In this document: one piece after another, positions 55,553 to 64,000 of the stretch | How positions within the stretch are numbered: the first letter of the stretch is position 1 | Layout of the letters: each line of letters opens with the position of its first letter | Origin: Ciona savignyi | Lineage: Eukaryota > Chordata > Ascidiacea > Phlebobranchia > Cionidae | Reading direction: 5' to 3' | DNA length: 64,000 bases | NCBI GenBank assembly: GCA_000149265.1 | Contig: CH003275.1 | Coordinates: forward strand, 87,761-151,760 | Translations under genes and position numbers: made by a program | The notes under the pieces: generated by a model | The model's input: the letters and a program-made list of their open reading frames with translations, nothing else | What the model was told of the DNA's origin: nothing | Database searches by the model: none

Positions 55553-57130
55553 CAGTGGAACCCCGCTTGACGACCACCTCATTATCAGGACCACTTCAGT
55601 GCGGTCCCAAATAATTTACTATGGTAATGCATTGCATACTGTTTCAATAACGTGACCACTCCGGTTTCCAGACCAGGACCGCCATTTTTTGGCCCAAAAC
55701 TTCAAATTTAACTCCGCTAAAGCCACCACATATGCCTAATAATGTGCTTTTGTCACCAAAATTATAAGTTTAAATTTCTTTTGTGATCAAAACAATAAGA
55801 TTACACACACTCAAAAGAAAATTGTAGCAAACAAAACTGAATTTTATAAGATAAATTCAGAACCATAAAGCCCCGTTTACACCAAGTGAAGCTCGGCGTA
55901 CGGCAGCGCAGCGACCATAAAACAAACAAAAAAATATTCGCTCGGCGTATGCCGAGCGCACGCTCGGAAAGTCGAGCTGCGCTACGCCGAGGTTCGCTCA
56001 TGTAGCGAATTTCAAGGGCGTAGCGAGTGTATGTTATAATATATTTCTATGGCAAGAATTGGTTTCCATAGATACGGTAAAGTCGTCTTCAGACGCTTTC
56101 AATGGATGAATACAAACTTTACACTAATTTTTACATATAGATACTTAAACTAGTTTAAGTATCTTTAAACTTATCCACAACAGTCGTACAAAAACAAAAC
56201 TGAATTGCTGCATGCAGTGCAGCAGTGAGTAAACAACTTGTACCGTACATAAATTTAGTAATATTTTACCTTTTTACTTATATGCTTGTAGCCTACAACC
56301 TTTAAACTGTATTGTAAAGACATTTATGTAAACACATCTATTGGTTCTCCCAAATTACATACTATATATTTACTGTAATAATTTGTTCAACATTTGTGAT
56401 GGAAAATATCGAGCTGTCCAAAGTGATTTTCTCGGCGGAAGTACAAAAACACCATTGTTTGTACGATATTTCCCTATTTTCACGAAGAAATAAATTTAAA
56501 TCCAATCTACATTTAGTTTCTAACATAACACATTTTTTATTGTTTATTTAATCATTATCTTGGTGTTGAAATTCCAAAACAAAACTAAACGGCAAGGCTT
56601 TATGAAAGTAAAAGTTTATGCTTAGTGGTGTAATCAGTAGTGAACGCGATTGCCCAAAAGAGCTGTACGCAAACGTGTATATTATTATACGTTTTAATAA
56701 GTCATATATATACATGCGTAATAATTAGGATACCTATGGTGCAAGTAGTTAAAATGTTTTATTGCATTTTGCTGTTGTTAACAGCACATCGGTTGTTAAA
56801 ACTTAATTTGGCTTCTCAATTCACATTATGATCATAACCATCATATACACATCGGTTCACTACAAACGCTGCGCTTGGTGTAAACGGTTGTGCGCCGAGC
56901 CACGCCGAGTACGCTGCGCTCGCAAGTTTGGTGTAAACAGGGCTTAACAGTTGTTTAAAATCATTTTGCAAAAAATAGTGGCGTTTAGTAAAAATTTAGT
57001 AAAAATGCAGACATTTTGGCTGCATATGACGACAACTTACTCCAAAGCAAAATTCGCTAACACGACCACCCCACTAACGCGACCGTTTAATGACGGTCCA
57101 ATAGGTGGTTAGGTAATCGGGGTTCCACTG
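55553..57130. mobile_element. pogo/Tigger-like non-autonomous element (outer)
   Basis: Terminal inverted repeats CAGTGGAACCCCG at both ends, flanked by TA (55551-55552 and 57131-57132), the Tc1/mariner-pogo target. 1,578 bp, of which 1,076 bp is a nested insertion, leaving about 0.5 kb of element. Inner flanks repeat GACCACC motifs in opposite orientation. No transposase frame. Confidence 0.8.
55869..56944. mobile_element. PIF/Harbinger-like element nested in the pogo-like element
   Basis: Ends AGCCCCGTTTACACCAA and, inverted, AGCCCTGTTTACACCAA, flanked by TAA on both sides (55866-55868 and 56945-56947). Subterminal GCGCTCGGC/GCCGAGC motifs recur several times near each end. A 3-bp TAA duplication suits PIF/Harbinger. 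The longest open frames are under 70 codons, so it is non-autonomous. Confidence 0.75.
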
Positions 57131-57132
57131 TA

Positions 57133-58085
57133 TTTCCTTTCTTTAGTTTCCTCAATGGATAAACACAAGGGTCGAGAATGTGTATATTCTAATTTTAACC
57201 TGACTACTCTTGTCATCATTATTCATTTTTCCCTGGTCAAGTGTGATTTATGTATCACTAAAATGCTAAAATAGCCTATCAATAAAATGTAATACCAAAT
57301 AATCAACACACTGCAACATCTTAAAAAAGAAGTATGCCACATGCGTGCTCTCTGGTGGGGCATATTCCCACTTTTTTAAATTTAGGATGGTTTGCTCACA
57401 AAACAAAGAAGAATTATTTTTTGCTGGTGTATGTTTCATCATAGTGTAACTGTGGCATATTGTTTTACATGCCTTTTTTATATATCTTTCAGTATACGTA
57501 ACTCTTTGCACAACATGTTTGCACAATGCTATTCTTTTTGTTTCTTTTATATATAACTTTACTTTTTATTTTCACATGTTTCGATAAACACATGGATTTT
57601 CGGTGTCTTCTAGTTAATCTTTAATTGTAATTATTTTCTTATTATTTAATGCTTTTTGGGCGTATGATAGATTGATTTTGTGGCTAAACTATCACTTACA
57701 TGTGGTAGCCAAGATTGCATGTCATGCATATTTCTTTTAATTTTCACCACACAAAACTGCCACACTTGCCATATCAGATGCCTAACGTTGGGTGGCTTTT
57801 ATTACTACAGGATCGCTTTAAACACTAATCCTAACCCTCCAAGTAATCTTGTAGTAAGTAGAGCTACAGCCCACCGCTTCTGAAGTGATTGTAGTATATT
57901 CATAGTAAATGTAACTTTAATATTTGATCAGTCCACTTAAATTCACTGGATCGACATTTATCACCAGAAACAACCAGGGTCCCCAAAAAGTAGCTAATGG
58001 TCACCACATGGTGATCAGGGTTAATCAAATACTAATCCAGAATTTCCTATATCAAGGGATTAATTAAATTTGATTATCTTTATAG
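57133..58085 (+). other. Region upstream of the pseudokinase exons
   Basis: Must contain or precede the gene's 5' end, since exon 58086 opens in phase 0 with no ATG. The only candidate coding piece is a 43-bp stretch at 57811-57853 (listed). No promoter recognised. Confidence 0.4.
57811..57853 (+). CDS. Candidate micro-exon of the pseudokinase gene
   Basis: Between ttattactacag and a consensus donor GTA|gtaagt. Read in phase 2 in, 0 out, it gives IALNTNPNPPSNLV, which joins in frame to ELNPEEFEVVLEEL at 58086. Support is splice signals and phase only. Confidence 0.25.
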
Positions 58086-58237
58086 GAACTAAATCCTGAA
58101 GAATTTGAGGTTGTTTTGGAAGAATTGAATGATGGTATTTCCACTATTTATTGCAATTGCCCAAAATACGGTGGACCAGTAGTTGTCAAATGCACAGAGG
58201 ATACTCCAGGAAATGATATTAAAATGCTCACAAGCAG
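58086..58237 (+). CDS. Pseudokinase exon: glycine-loop and beta3 region
   Basis: Acceptor ctttatag, donor AG|gttagg, phase 0 in, 2 out. Encodes FEVVLEELNDGISTIYC, a degenerate glycine loop, and GGPVVVKCTE, whose lysine fits the VAIK position of protein kinases. It opens without an ATG, so it is not the first exon. Confidence 0.75.
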
Positions 58238-58629
58238 GTTAGGTTTTTTTAAATGTAGTAGGATCTAAAAGTAAAAGTGTCATAAAAGCAACATTTTTGA
58301 ATTTTATTTTCTTAAATCATAATTACATAGATATAATATATTTATTTTTTCTCTATGTATGGCAGAAGAGTTGTTAATTAGGCAGATGTCAGATAAACTC
58401 ATGCGCACTTTTGGGTTGTCTATTGCATACGATTGGGACATTGGTTACACAGGGTTAAGACTATGTCGATGTATGTGGCCCAACTGCCTGATGTTTTGGC
58501 ACCAACAGCCATTTGGTCGTTTTTAATCGAGTTTTAAGCTTTATCTGATTTACCTAACTACCAAGTTTATGTTACCTTTTTAAATTTAGGTTTTTTCCTT
58601 TTTTTGTATAAATATTTATTAATTCTCAG

Positions 58630-59285
58630 CGCTGAAATTCATCATTTAAACTCTGAATCGGGCGTTTTTTCTGAATTTTGTGGCGAAGTACAGTGGCGTA
58701 CAAATTCCAGTTCTATATATGGCGTCGTTCATAAATCTTCGTGGATGAAAAATCTAAGTCGCATGCTTGATTCGATGCGAACCAAAAACGAGAAAATATC
58801 ATGGGCGCTACGCTTTAGAATGACCTTGGATATTGGCCGTGGTATCAAGTTAATGCAAGATAGAGAAATTAAAAAATGGGTAAAGGCAACTGATGTTATA
58901 ATCGATACAAACATCCGAGCCAAACTTTGCTTCTCGGAATGTGTTGAACACTTTTTAACGTACACTCAAATGTTCGGGTTTTTGCTTTGGAAAACGGCAC
59001 TCGGCTGGGAGAGAGAAGATAAAAATCAACCAATTAGAGCAATAGAACACCTTCAAGATTGGAATGTCATCGGCATTCTCAGTCCCCAGGACAAAATGGT
59101 TGCAGAGTTGCTAAAAACATTGTTCTACAACTGCTTATCACCTAACGCAGACTTACCTGAACAAATACGTATGTTGGAGGGTTTCTGGGATGCAAGAATT
59201 TCAAGGTTAGCTGATGAGAATGCCAAGGAATTATCTCCCCTCATGAATAAGACGTCAGAATTTCCAAAGCAACAACAAAATGAGC
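58630..59285 (+). CDS. Pseudokinase exon: alpha C to C lobe
   Basis: Starts AG|C GCT GAA, giving SAEIHHLNSESGVF (alpha C with its glutamate). Then comes SWALRFRMTLDIGRGIKLMQ, the typical helix E segment before the catalytic loop. The catalytic loop reads REIKKWVKATDVIIDTN, with HRD replaced, and the DFG position reads CFS, so catalysis is unlikely. C-lobe helices follow. The donor GAGC|gtaagg (phase 1) was chosen because it joins in phase to the next exon. Without splicing the frame stops at 59357-59359. Confidence 0.75.
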
Positions 59286-59842
59286 GTAAGGTGTTGTCAA
59301 GTGTCTCACTCAAAGAAAAAATAAATTGTGAGTTTAAAAATAAAATGTTTATCCACTAAGAAAAATGTAACATCAAATGAAAAGTGAGGTTTATCATATG
59401 CATGATCCACTGAATGTGTTTTCTGTACCACTCTGTACCGTGTCTTATAAGAAACAGTCGCATCGCTATGACATAGATTTACCAACACAGTCGTACTTTT
59501 ACAGTTACTTATACTGTTACAGTACTGTACTTTTTTACTGCCAATGTCACACTGTTACTTCGATTAAACGCTGAATTAGTCGGTATTTGGACTTTTATGT
59601 ATGGCATCTTTGGTGTTTATGACCATTCGGATATTATGACCAAATAGGTCTGATCCCAAAGAGGTCATATTAAGTGGCGCCTACTGTATAAGTGTGCCAT
59701 CATTTTTTATCATGGCTCTTAAGTGGCCTATTTAGAAAGGTATTTTTAAACTACAGCCTGACGGAATTGTGTCTTTAATAACGCAAGAAAAACGGTTGAT
59801 TATCTGAATTTCATTGGCATATCTCATCGTTATCATATCCAG
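59286..59842 (+). other. Intron or read-through tail of the pseudokinase exon
   Basis: The pseudokinase frame can read through to a stop at 59357, a possible shorter isoform (tail ending KMFIH). The rest is spacer. Near 59665-59690, GGTCATATTAAGTGGCGCCTACTGTA looks like one end of a TA-inserting DNA transposon, but no partner end was found. Confidence 0.4.
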
Positions 59843-60013
59843 ACTCTGGAATTATATTGTCTGTTATTTCACCAGATGAAGATGGATTGAGCACCTTATC
59901 AGCTTTTTCAATTGACCTAAGTATTTCAGCTTCATCATCAGACTCTGTTATTTCACCAGATGAAGATGGCGTGAGCACCTCATCAGCTCTATCAATTGAC
60001 CTAAGTTTGTCAG
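59843..60013 (+). CDS. Ser/Asp-rich exon with a duplicated 28-residue unit
   Basis: Acceptor tatcatatccag, donor CAG|gtgtgt, phase 1 both ends. Encodes VISPDEDGLSTLSAFSIDLS and a second copy VISPDEDGVSTSSALSIDLS, an 84-bp tandem duplication (59863 and 59947). Likely a disordered, phosphorylatable linker. Assigned to the pseudokinase gene by phase and strand only. Confidence 0.6.
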
Positions 60014-60039
60014 GTGTGTACTTAAAAATATGTTAATGC

Positions 60040-60115
60040 TATCATGGGGGTGACAAGGATTAAATCTTGAAGGCAAGATTTGAACCTTGGCGCCGCGCCG
60101 TCGCCAATTATTTCA
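60040..60115 (-). repeat. Possible tRNA-like fragment
   Basis: On the minus strand GGCGCCAAGGTTCAAATCTTGCC carries a B-box-like GGTTCAAATCT. No complete cloverleaf was found. Probably a SINE relic inside the intron. Confidence 0.3.
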
Positions 60116-60353
60116 ATTGCTCAGAAAGGTGTCCATTTTTTCCTTCATTCACTGTTTTTAGATGCAGTAAACTATTTTTTAATGGTTTGCATTTAACCAT
60201 AATTGGCTTCACAGCACTGCTCCTTTCCAGCTTTGTGGCCTTATTTTTAACCTTCACATAGTTACAATTCAAAACTTAATAAAATACTAATTTCATTTTT
60301 TCGTTTCCTATAATTTCCAATAAAAACAAAACTGTTTTTAAATGAATAAAAGG

Positions 60354-60440
60354 CTAGAAAAATCTAGCCTATGGTGAATCAAACTACTGGGATAACAATC
60401 CAACACTCTAACTCAGACAACGGCCAAATCTGGCGCGCTT
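60354..60440 (-). repeat. tRNA-like SINE fragment
   Basis: On the minus strand TGAGTTAGAGTGTTGGATTG then CAGTAGTTTGATTCACC resemble a tRNA A box, anticodon arm and B box. The acceptor stem does not pair, so it is not called a functional tRNA gene. Confidence 0.4.
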
Positions 60441-60716
60441 AGTCCTTTATTTTGTCCTGTCAGGTGTTATCGACATGTTGAAAGACAAATGGAGATGTCA
60501 TTATGATATCACTAGATTTGTGCATTCTTGCTACATGTGAGTGGCGGCTTGATCACCCGCCAGTATAAGAATAAAATTATTTTGGCCCCTGATCTAAATA
60601 GTGTGTCCACCCCTAGTCTAACCACTGCACATGCTTGTCTATGATTGTAGTATATTGATTGTGGCAAGTAATCAAAGCACAGTTTTAATTTGACCTGCTT
60701 TTACCTTACTTTGCAG

Positions 60717-61049
60717 AAAAGATATATAACCAGGACCTGGGTGCAGTGGGGGAAATGTCACCACCTTCTTCAAATCTCCAACCGTTCAAAAACGAAATAC
60801 GTCGATCTTGGAACAATGAAAATCCTCCTGGGAGAAATGACAACCTTGAGAGTATAAGCGTACTAATGCCTAAACAAAATGTCAACGATGTACAAACAGA
60901 CGAAAATCAAATTCGATGTCATGATGAAATTGTTCAACCGGAAAATGATCCACAAAATGTCACTGATGTACAAACAAGTCAAAACTCCCAAAAGCACCTT
61001 AGAAAGTCCAAAACCCAAACTTGTGCATGGAACTTATGGATGTTACCAG
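60717..61049 (+). CDS. Linker exon of the pseudokinase-NACHT candidate
   Basis: Acceptor ctttgcag, donor CCAG|gtaact, phase 1 both ends. Encodes a hydrophilic segment, EMSPPSSNLQPFKNEIRR and two related NVxDVQT units (NVNDVQTDENQ; NVTDVQTSQNS). It ends LRKSKTQTCAWNLWMLPG just before the membrane exon. Unspliced, the frame continues to a stop at 61165. Confidence 0.6.
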
Positions 61050-61280
61050 GTAACTTAAGTTGTTTTGGTTCTTTAAAGTTATTGCCAAATAACAGCATAC
61101 TTTCCTGGTTCACTCTCTGCTGTAATCTAGCCATTTTAAAGGTCGAAAAAACTGGCTGCAAATAAATAAGATTCATGTCAGCATGGCTTATGCAGTTTTC
61201 CTTGCTTTTTGTAATAATAAAATTAACTGTAGATTATTCAGGACTTTCCCAAACACCAAAACTAAGTCTCTGTATTTCAG

Positions 61281-61337
61281 CTGTTGGTGTTGTAATTGTA
61301 GCGGTTTATGCTGCGTCTTTGATATTCAACGAAACAG
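61281..61337 (+). CDS. 57-bp transmembrane-helix exon
   Basis: Acceptor tgtatttcag, donor ACAG|gtattg, phase 1 both ends. Encodes AVGVVIVAVYAASLIFNET, one predicted membrane-spanning helix preceded in the upstream exon by basic residues (RKSK). As a symmetric exon it can be skipped without frame loss. Confidence 0.5.
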
Positions 61338-63627
61338 GTATTGGAAGTAACTTTTATCAACCTATTGCGGCTAATTATTGTTCTGTGGCCTTATAAACTG
61401 ACGAATTAAACTCCTTGTTAAAAATGCCTATTAACATAAAAACTGGTATCCAAACCTACCTTAAACTTTACGCAGTTCCGCTTTGCACCATTGTTTCCAT
61501 CCACTTAGAATTGTTTTTCAAATTCCCAAATGCAAGTTTTTTGGTTTACTCAAATTAATGCCACTGTTGTTGCCACACAATTAGTTGTTGCTACTTTTAC
61601 TTATTTTACGTACGTTTTTAGAAACTGAAAATTTACAAAACTTTTTTTCAATATTGTTTTACCTTATTTTTTAGGCATTAAATGTCTGAATATCACTACC
61701 ACTGTCTTCTTCTGTCACCATGTGCTGTATTCTCATCACTGGCGCCGAACGCGGGTATGCAGAGTACGCCAGCCTACCCTGGCATTTTGCCAGGGTATGC
61801 AGCATCACATGATTTTTACGCGTTTTGATCATCAGATCATCTATATAATTGCCTATCTGCACTACAATTCAACTGCGCAAGACATACAAGCGTCGCGATG
61901 GGAGAACAACACGTTTTTTTTTTGTCTACATTAGTACATACTACATACACGATAATACCTAGTGCAGTGCCGATCAGGATTTTTCACGATCATTAAAATC
62001 CTTGCCGATCTGATCGCGACCTAAATTGCGCCAAAAAAGACGCTTATTTTCTGACGCGAAATGCTAACTATGAGAGAAATATAGTTTTACTTCACAGCTA
62101 TAAATCGATTAAACTGTTATTTACACTACTTAACTGCACAGATTAAGCTTGAGCTAAAGCTTAAAACATATAAAATTTAATTTTTTTATACGGTTTGTGG
62201 TAAAACGTATAATATATATTTTGTCGCACCTTTGCTGTGATTATACAGGGGCGTCAATGAAACAACAACTTAAGAAACAACCAGGCACTTTTATAAGGTA
62301 TTTAAAGATATATTCCAACTTCCAAGCATAAGTTTTATATTCGGTAGGGAGTGTATTAATGACATTTAGGAAAGCTAATCCGTTTCTTTTATCCTAATTT
62401 ATTAAGCAATCTTCGGCATAGCATGTAAGTAGGAGGATTGTTTGGCTTTGGTCCAACTTGCACCTAGCCGAAATGAGTAGACGCATGTATCTTTTTGATG
62501 ACTCGTGCGAACGCTCGAAGCGCACGCTAATGATAAGAGAGAGTAAACTAATGTTTCTTTAGTATAAACAGTCTGCTATCAATTAAAAATATAAATCGAA
62601 AATTGAGTTAAAACTTATTTTACGCATTTTACACAATTAAAATTTTCAGGATTAATAATGTGATTTATTGTTGTTTGCATGATTTAGTTTTACAGAATGA
62701 TTAATTAGATCCCGCTACGTAATGCCCTGTTGAATCTATGCCTGCCCTAACTAAATTGATTTTAAACTACTTTTTAGATACGTAATTAATTGCCGAGATC
62801 ATTTGATTTCCCAGACGCGCACATACACATTTGGAATATAACATTTGTTTCACCAATTGGCCTATTCCACGCAAGTAAGGAAAGTCGAATGGTTTACGTC
62901 GGGACGATTAAATTATTTTTTAACTCCTTTGGTTGCAAACCGGACGATTATAACTAACCGGAATCTAAGGAATTTTTATAGGATTAAATGGGCTATAAAC
63001 ATTTACACAAGCTTAATAAAGAGGCGTACAACAACCACTGGCAACTATAATATCTTATATTCTAAATAGGAGTCTAAAGGAACTCATAATACTAGAGCAC
63101 TTAATACGCGTAGTGCGTTTCTCCTTACCGAAAGCGCATCTATCGTGCGAAGACGTCCGAACATTTTTTAAAGCGAGAGCTCGGAAAACAACTTGCTTTT
63201 TTATCGCATCGCTTTTTGTGGCAAGGAAAGATACATTACCGTAAATGTCAGTTGAAGTCTAAAGTCAACATTGCAAAACAAGAGTAGTTTATACAATTTA
63301 TTTACTTAATCTATTTTGTTTTTAGCTGGAGATTTTATTGCAATCGGCGCAACGAACGCGAGGGCTCCAAATTATTTAATAAAACTTTTACTAATCATGC
63401 CGAATCGGTACCAGCTCGAATTTTTTAACGTTAAGAGCCTAGTTTGAAATGTCAAAGAGATGCATTCTAGGGCAATTTAATGTTAAAAAATTTTTTGAAA
63501 TTGATTTTCTCTCAACCCTCGCATGCCCTGGCTTTTCGTATGTTCGGCGCGCCTGATTCTCATTCATACCATTTTCCTTCATACCACAATCACTTTCCCC
63601 TTCTCATGCCCCTTTCTCTCCTCTCAG
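61338..63627 (+). other. Presumed intron before the NACHT exon
   Basis: 2.3 kb with no exon that fits phase 1 on both sides. A perfect 10-bp-stem hairpin sits at 61775-61797. An open frame from 61671 (GIKCLNITTT...) ends in phase 0 donors only, so it was not included. If pseudokinase and NACHT are separate genes, this is the intergenic region. Confidence 0.5.
61775..61797. repeat. Perfect hairpin, 10-bp stem, 3-base loop
   Basis: TACCCTGGCA, loop TTT, TGCCAGGGTA. GGGTATGCAG occurs both before it (61753) and at its 3' arm, so it may be part of a small repeat. Confidence 0.7.
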
Positions 63628-64000
63628 ATCCAATTGAGCTCCAGCAGCGCACAAGGTTCATTCTCGACAAAAACTCCGTTCCAGCGTTAACCGGACATCT
63701 TTCTGATATTTACCCCTGGATTCGGGAGACGGATTTCTATGCCGGAAACCAGTCGCACGGACAAGACGTCGCCGTTCATGACCTTTTTAAAAAAGAAAAC
63801 GGAACTTTCCGGAGCGTTATGGTCTTGGGCTCAGCTGGAAGCGGCAAAACTACTCTGCTGCAGAGACACGCCAAATTGGTTCTTGAAAAGCGCATTAAAA
63901 CACTCTTGCATATTCAGGTTGTCATTTATATTCCGTTCTACGAGTTCGATACGACTGAAGTAGGTAATTTCGAACACATGATGGCCGTCATGTATTATCC
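63628..64000 (+). CDS. NACHT P-loop NTPase exon, cut by the window end
   Basis: Acceptor tctcctctcag after a strong pyrimidine tract, phase 1 in. Encodes DPIELQQRTRFIL, YPWIRETDFYAGN, then VMVLGSAGSGKTTLLQRHAK, a Walker A (G-S-A-G-S-G-K-T-T) set as in NACHT ATPases, and VVIYIPFYEFD, the strand after Walker A (LLH-IQVVIYIPF). NACHT proteins are cytosolic oligomerising sensors, often with C-terminal LRRs. Walker B and any LRRs would lie beyond 64000. The join to upstream exons is by phase only. Confidence 0.85.

Noticed and set aside
59665..59690. CCTACTGTA-type end of a TA-inserting transposon
   Set aside because: Only one end could be found, so no element boundaries can be given.
61671..61934. 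Possible extra exon GIKCLNITTTVFFC between the membrane and NACHT exons
   Set aside because: It has a good acceptor, but its possible donors are in phase 0, which breaks the frame into the NACHT exon. It also runs through the GGGTATGCAG repeat and hairpin.
63330..63420. Possible exon AGDFIAIGATNARAPNYLI before NACHT
   Set aside because: Acceptor phase fits, but the candidate donor at CGG|gtacca is out of phase with the 63628 acceptor and nothing in the peptide is family-like.

Overview
This is AT-rich animal nuclear DNA. It has spliced genes with GT-AG introns, tRNA-derived SINEs and non-autonomous DNA transposons. The intron sizes, the Fat protocadherin of the vertebrate FAT1/2/3 type, and splice acceptors lying directly against start codons (as left by spliced-leader trans-splicing) point to an invertebrate chordate, most likely a tunicate such as Ciona. 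The species is inferred, not proven.

1-43.6 kb, + strand: the 3' three quarters of a giant FAT1/2/3-type protocadherin gene. I traced 48 phase-consistent coding exons (5676 to 43151; 11,069 nt, about 3,688 codons plus a stop). They encode cadherin repeats 11 (partial) to 34, a Fat-specific juxtamembrane region, an EGF-like module, one laminin-G domain, four EGF modules, a transmembrane helix and a cytoplasmic tail. The tail has Ena/VASP-type proline motifs and a C-terminal PDZ ligand. The first exon starts in phase 1 inside repeat 11, where the very large second coding exon of vertebrate FAT1 is remembered to end. The signal peptide and repeats 1-10 should therefore lie upstream of the window. 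The large introns hold no gene I can support, only SINE relics, a dispersed repeat and one short hAT-like MITE.

44.0-53.9 kb, + strand: a tandem duplication of a two-exon class A GPCR gene with a cysteine-rich ectodomain. The two 7TM exons are intact and about 95% identical. Each ectodomain exon carries a different in-frame stop (TAA in copy 1, TGA in copy 2), and copy 1 also has a signal-peptide frameshift. The spacer holds nested hAT-like elements and a 20-25 bp minisatellite.

53.9-58.0 kb: an intergenic repeat zone with a full tRNA-SINE and a pogo/Tigger-like element (TA target duplication) that contains a PIF/Harbinger-like element (TAA target duplication).

58.1-64.0 kb, + strand: a phase-consistent exon chain encoding a degenerate protein-kinase fold (beta3 lysine kept, HRD and DFG lost), a duplicated Ser/Asp-rich segment, a single predicted transmembrane helix on a symmetric 57-bp exon, and a NACHT P-loop NTPase that runs off the window end. 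If this is one transcript, pseudokinase-TM-NACHT is an unusual NLR-like architecture and the most interesting candidate here.
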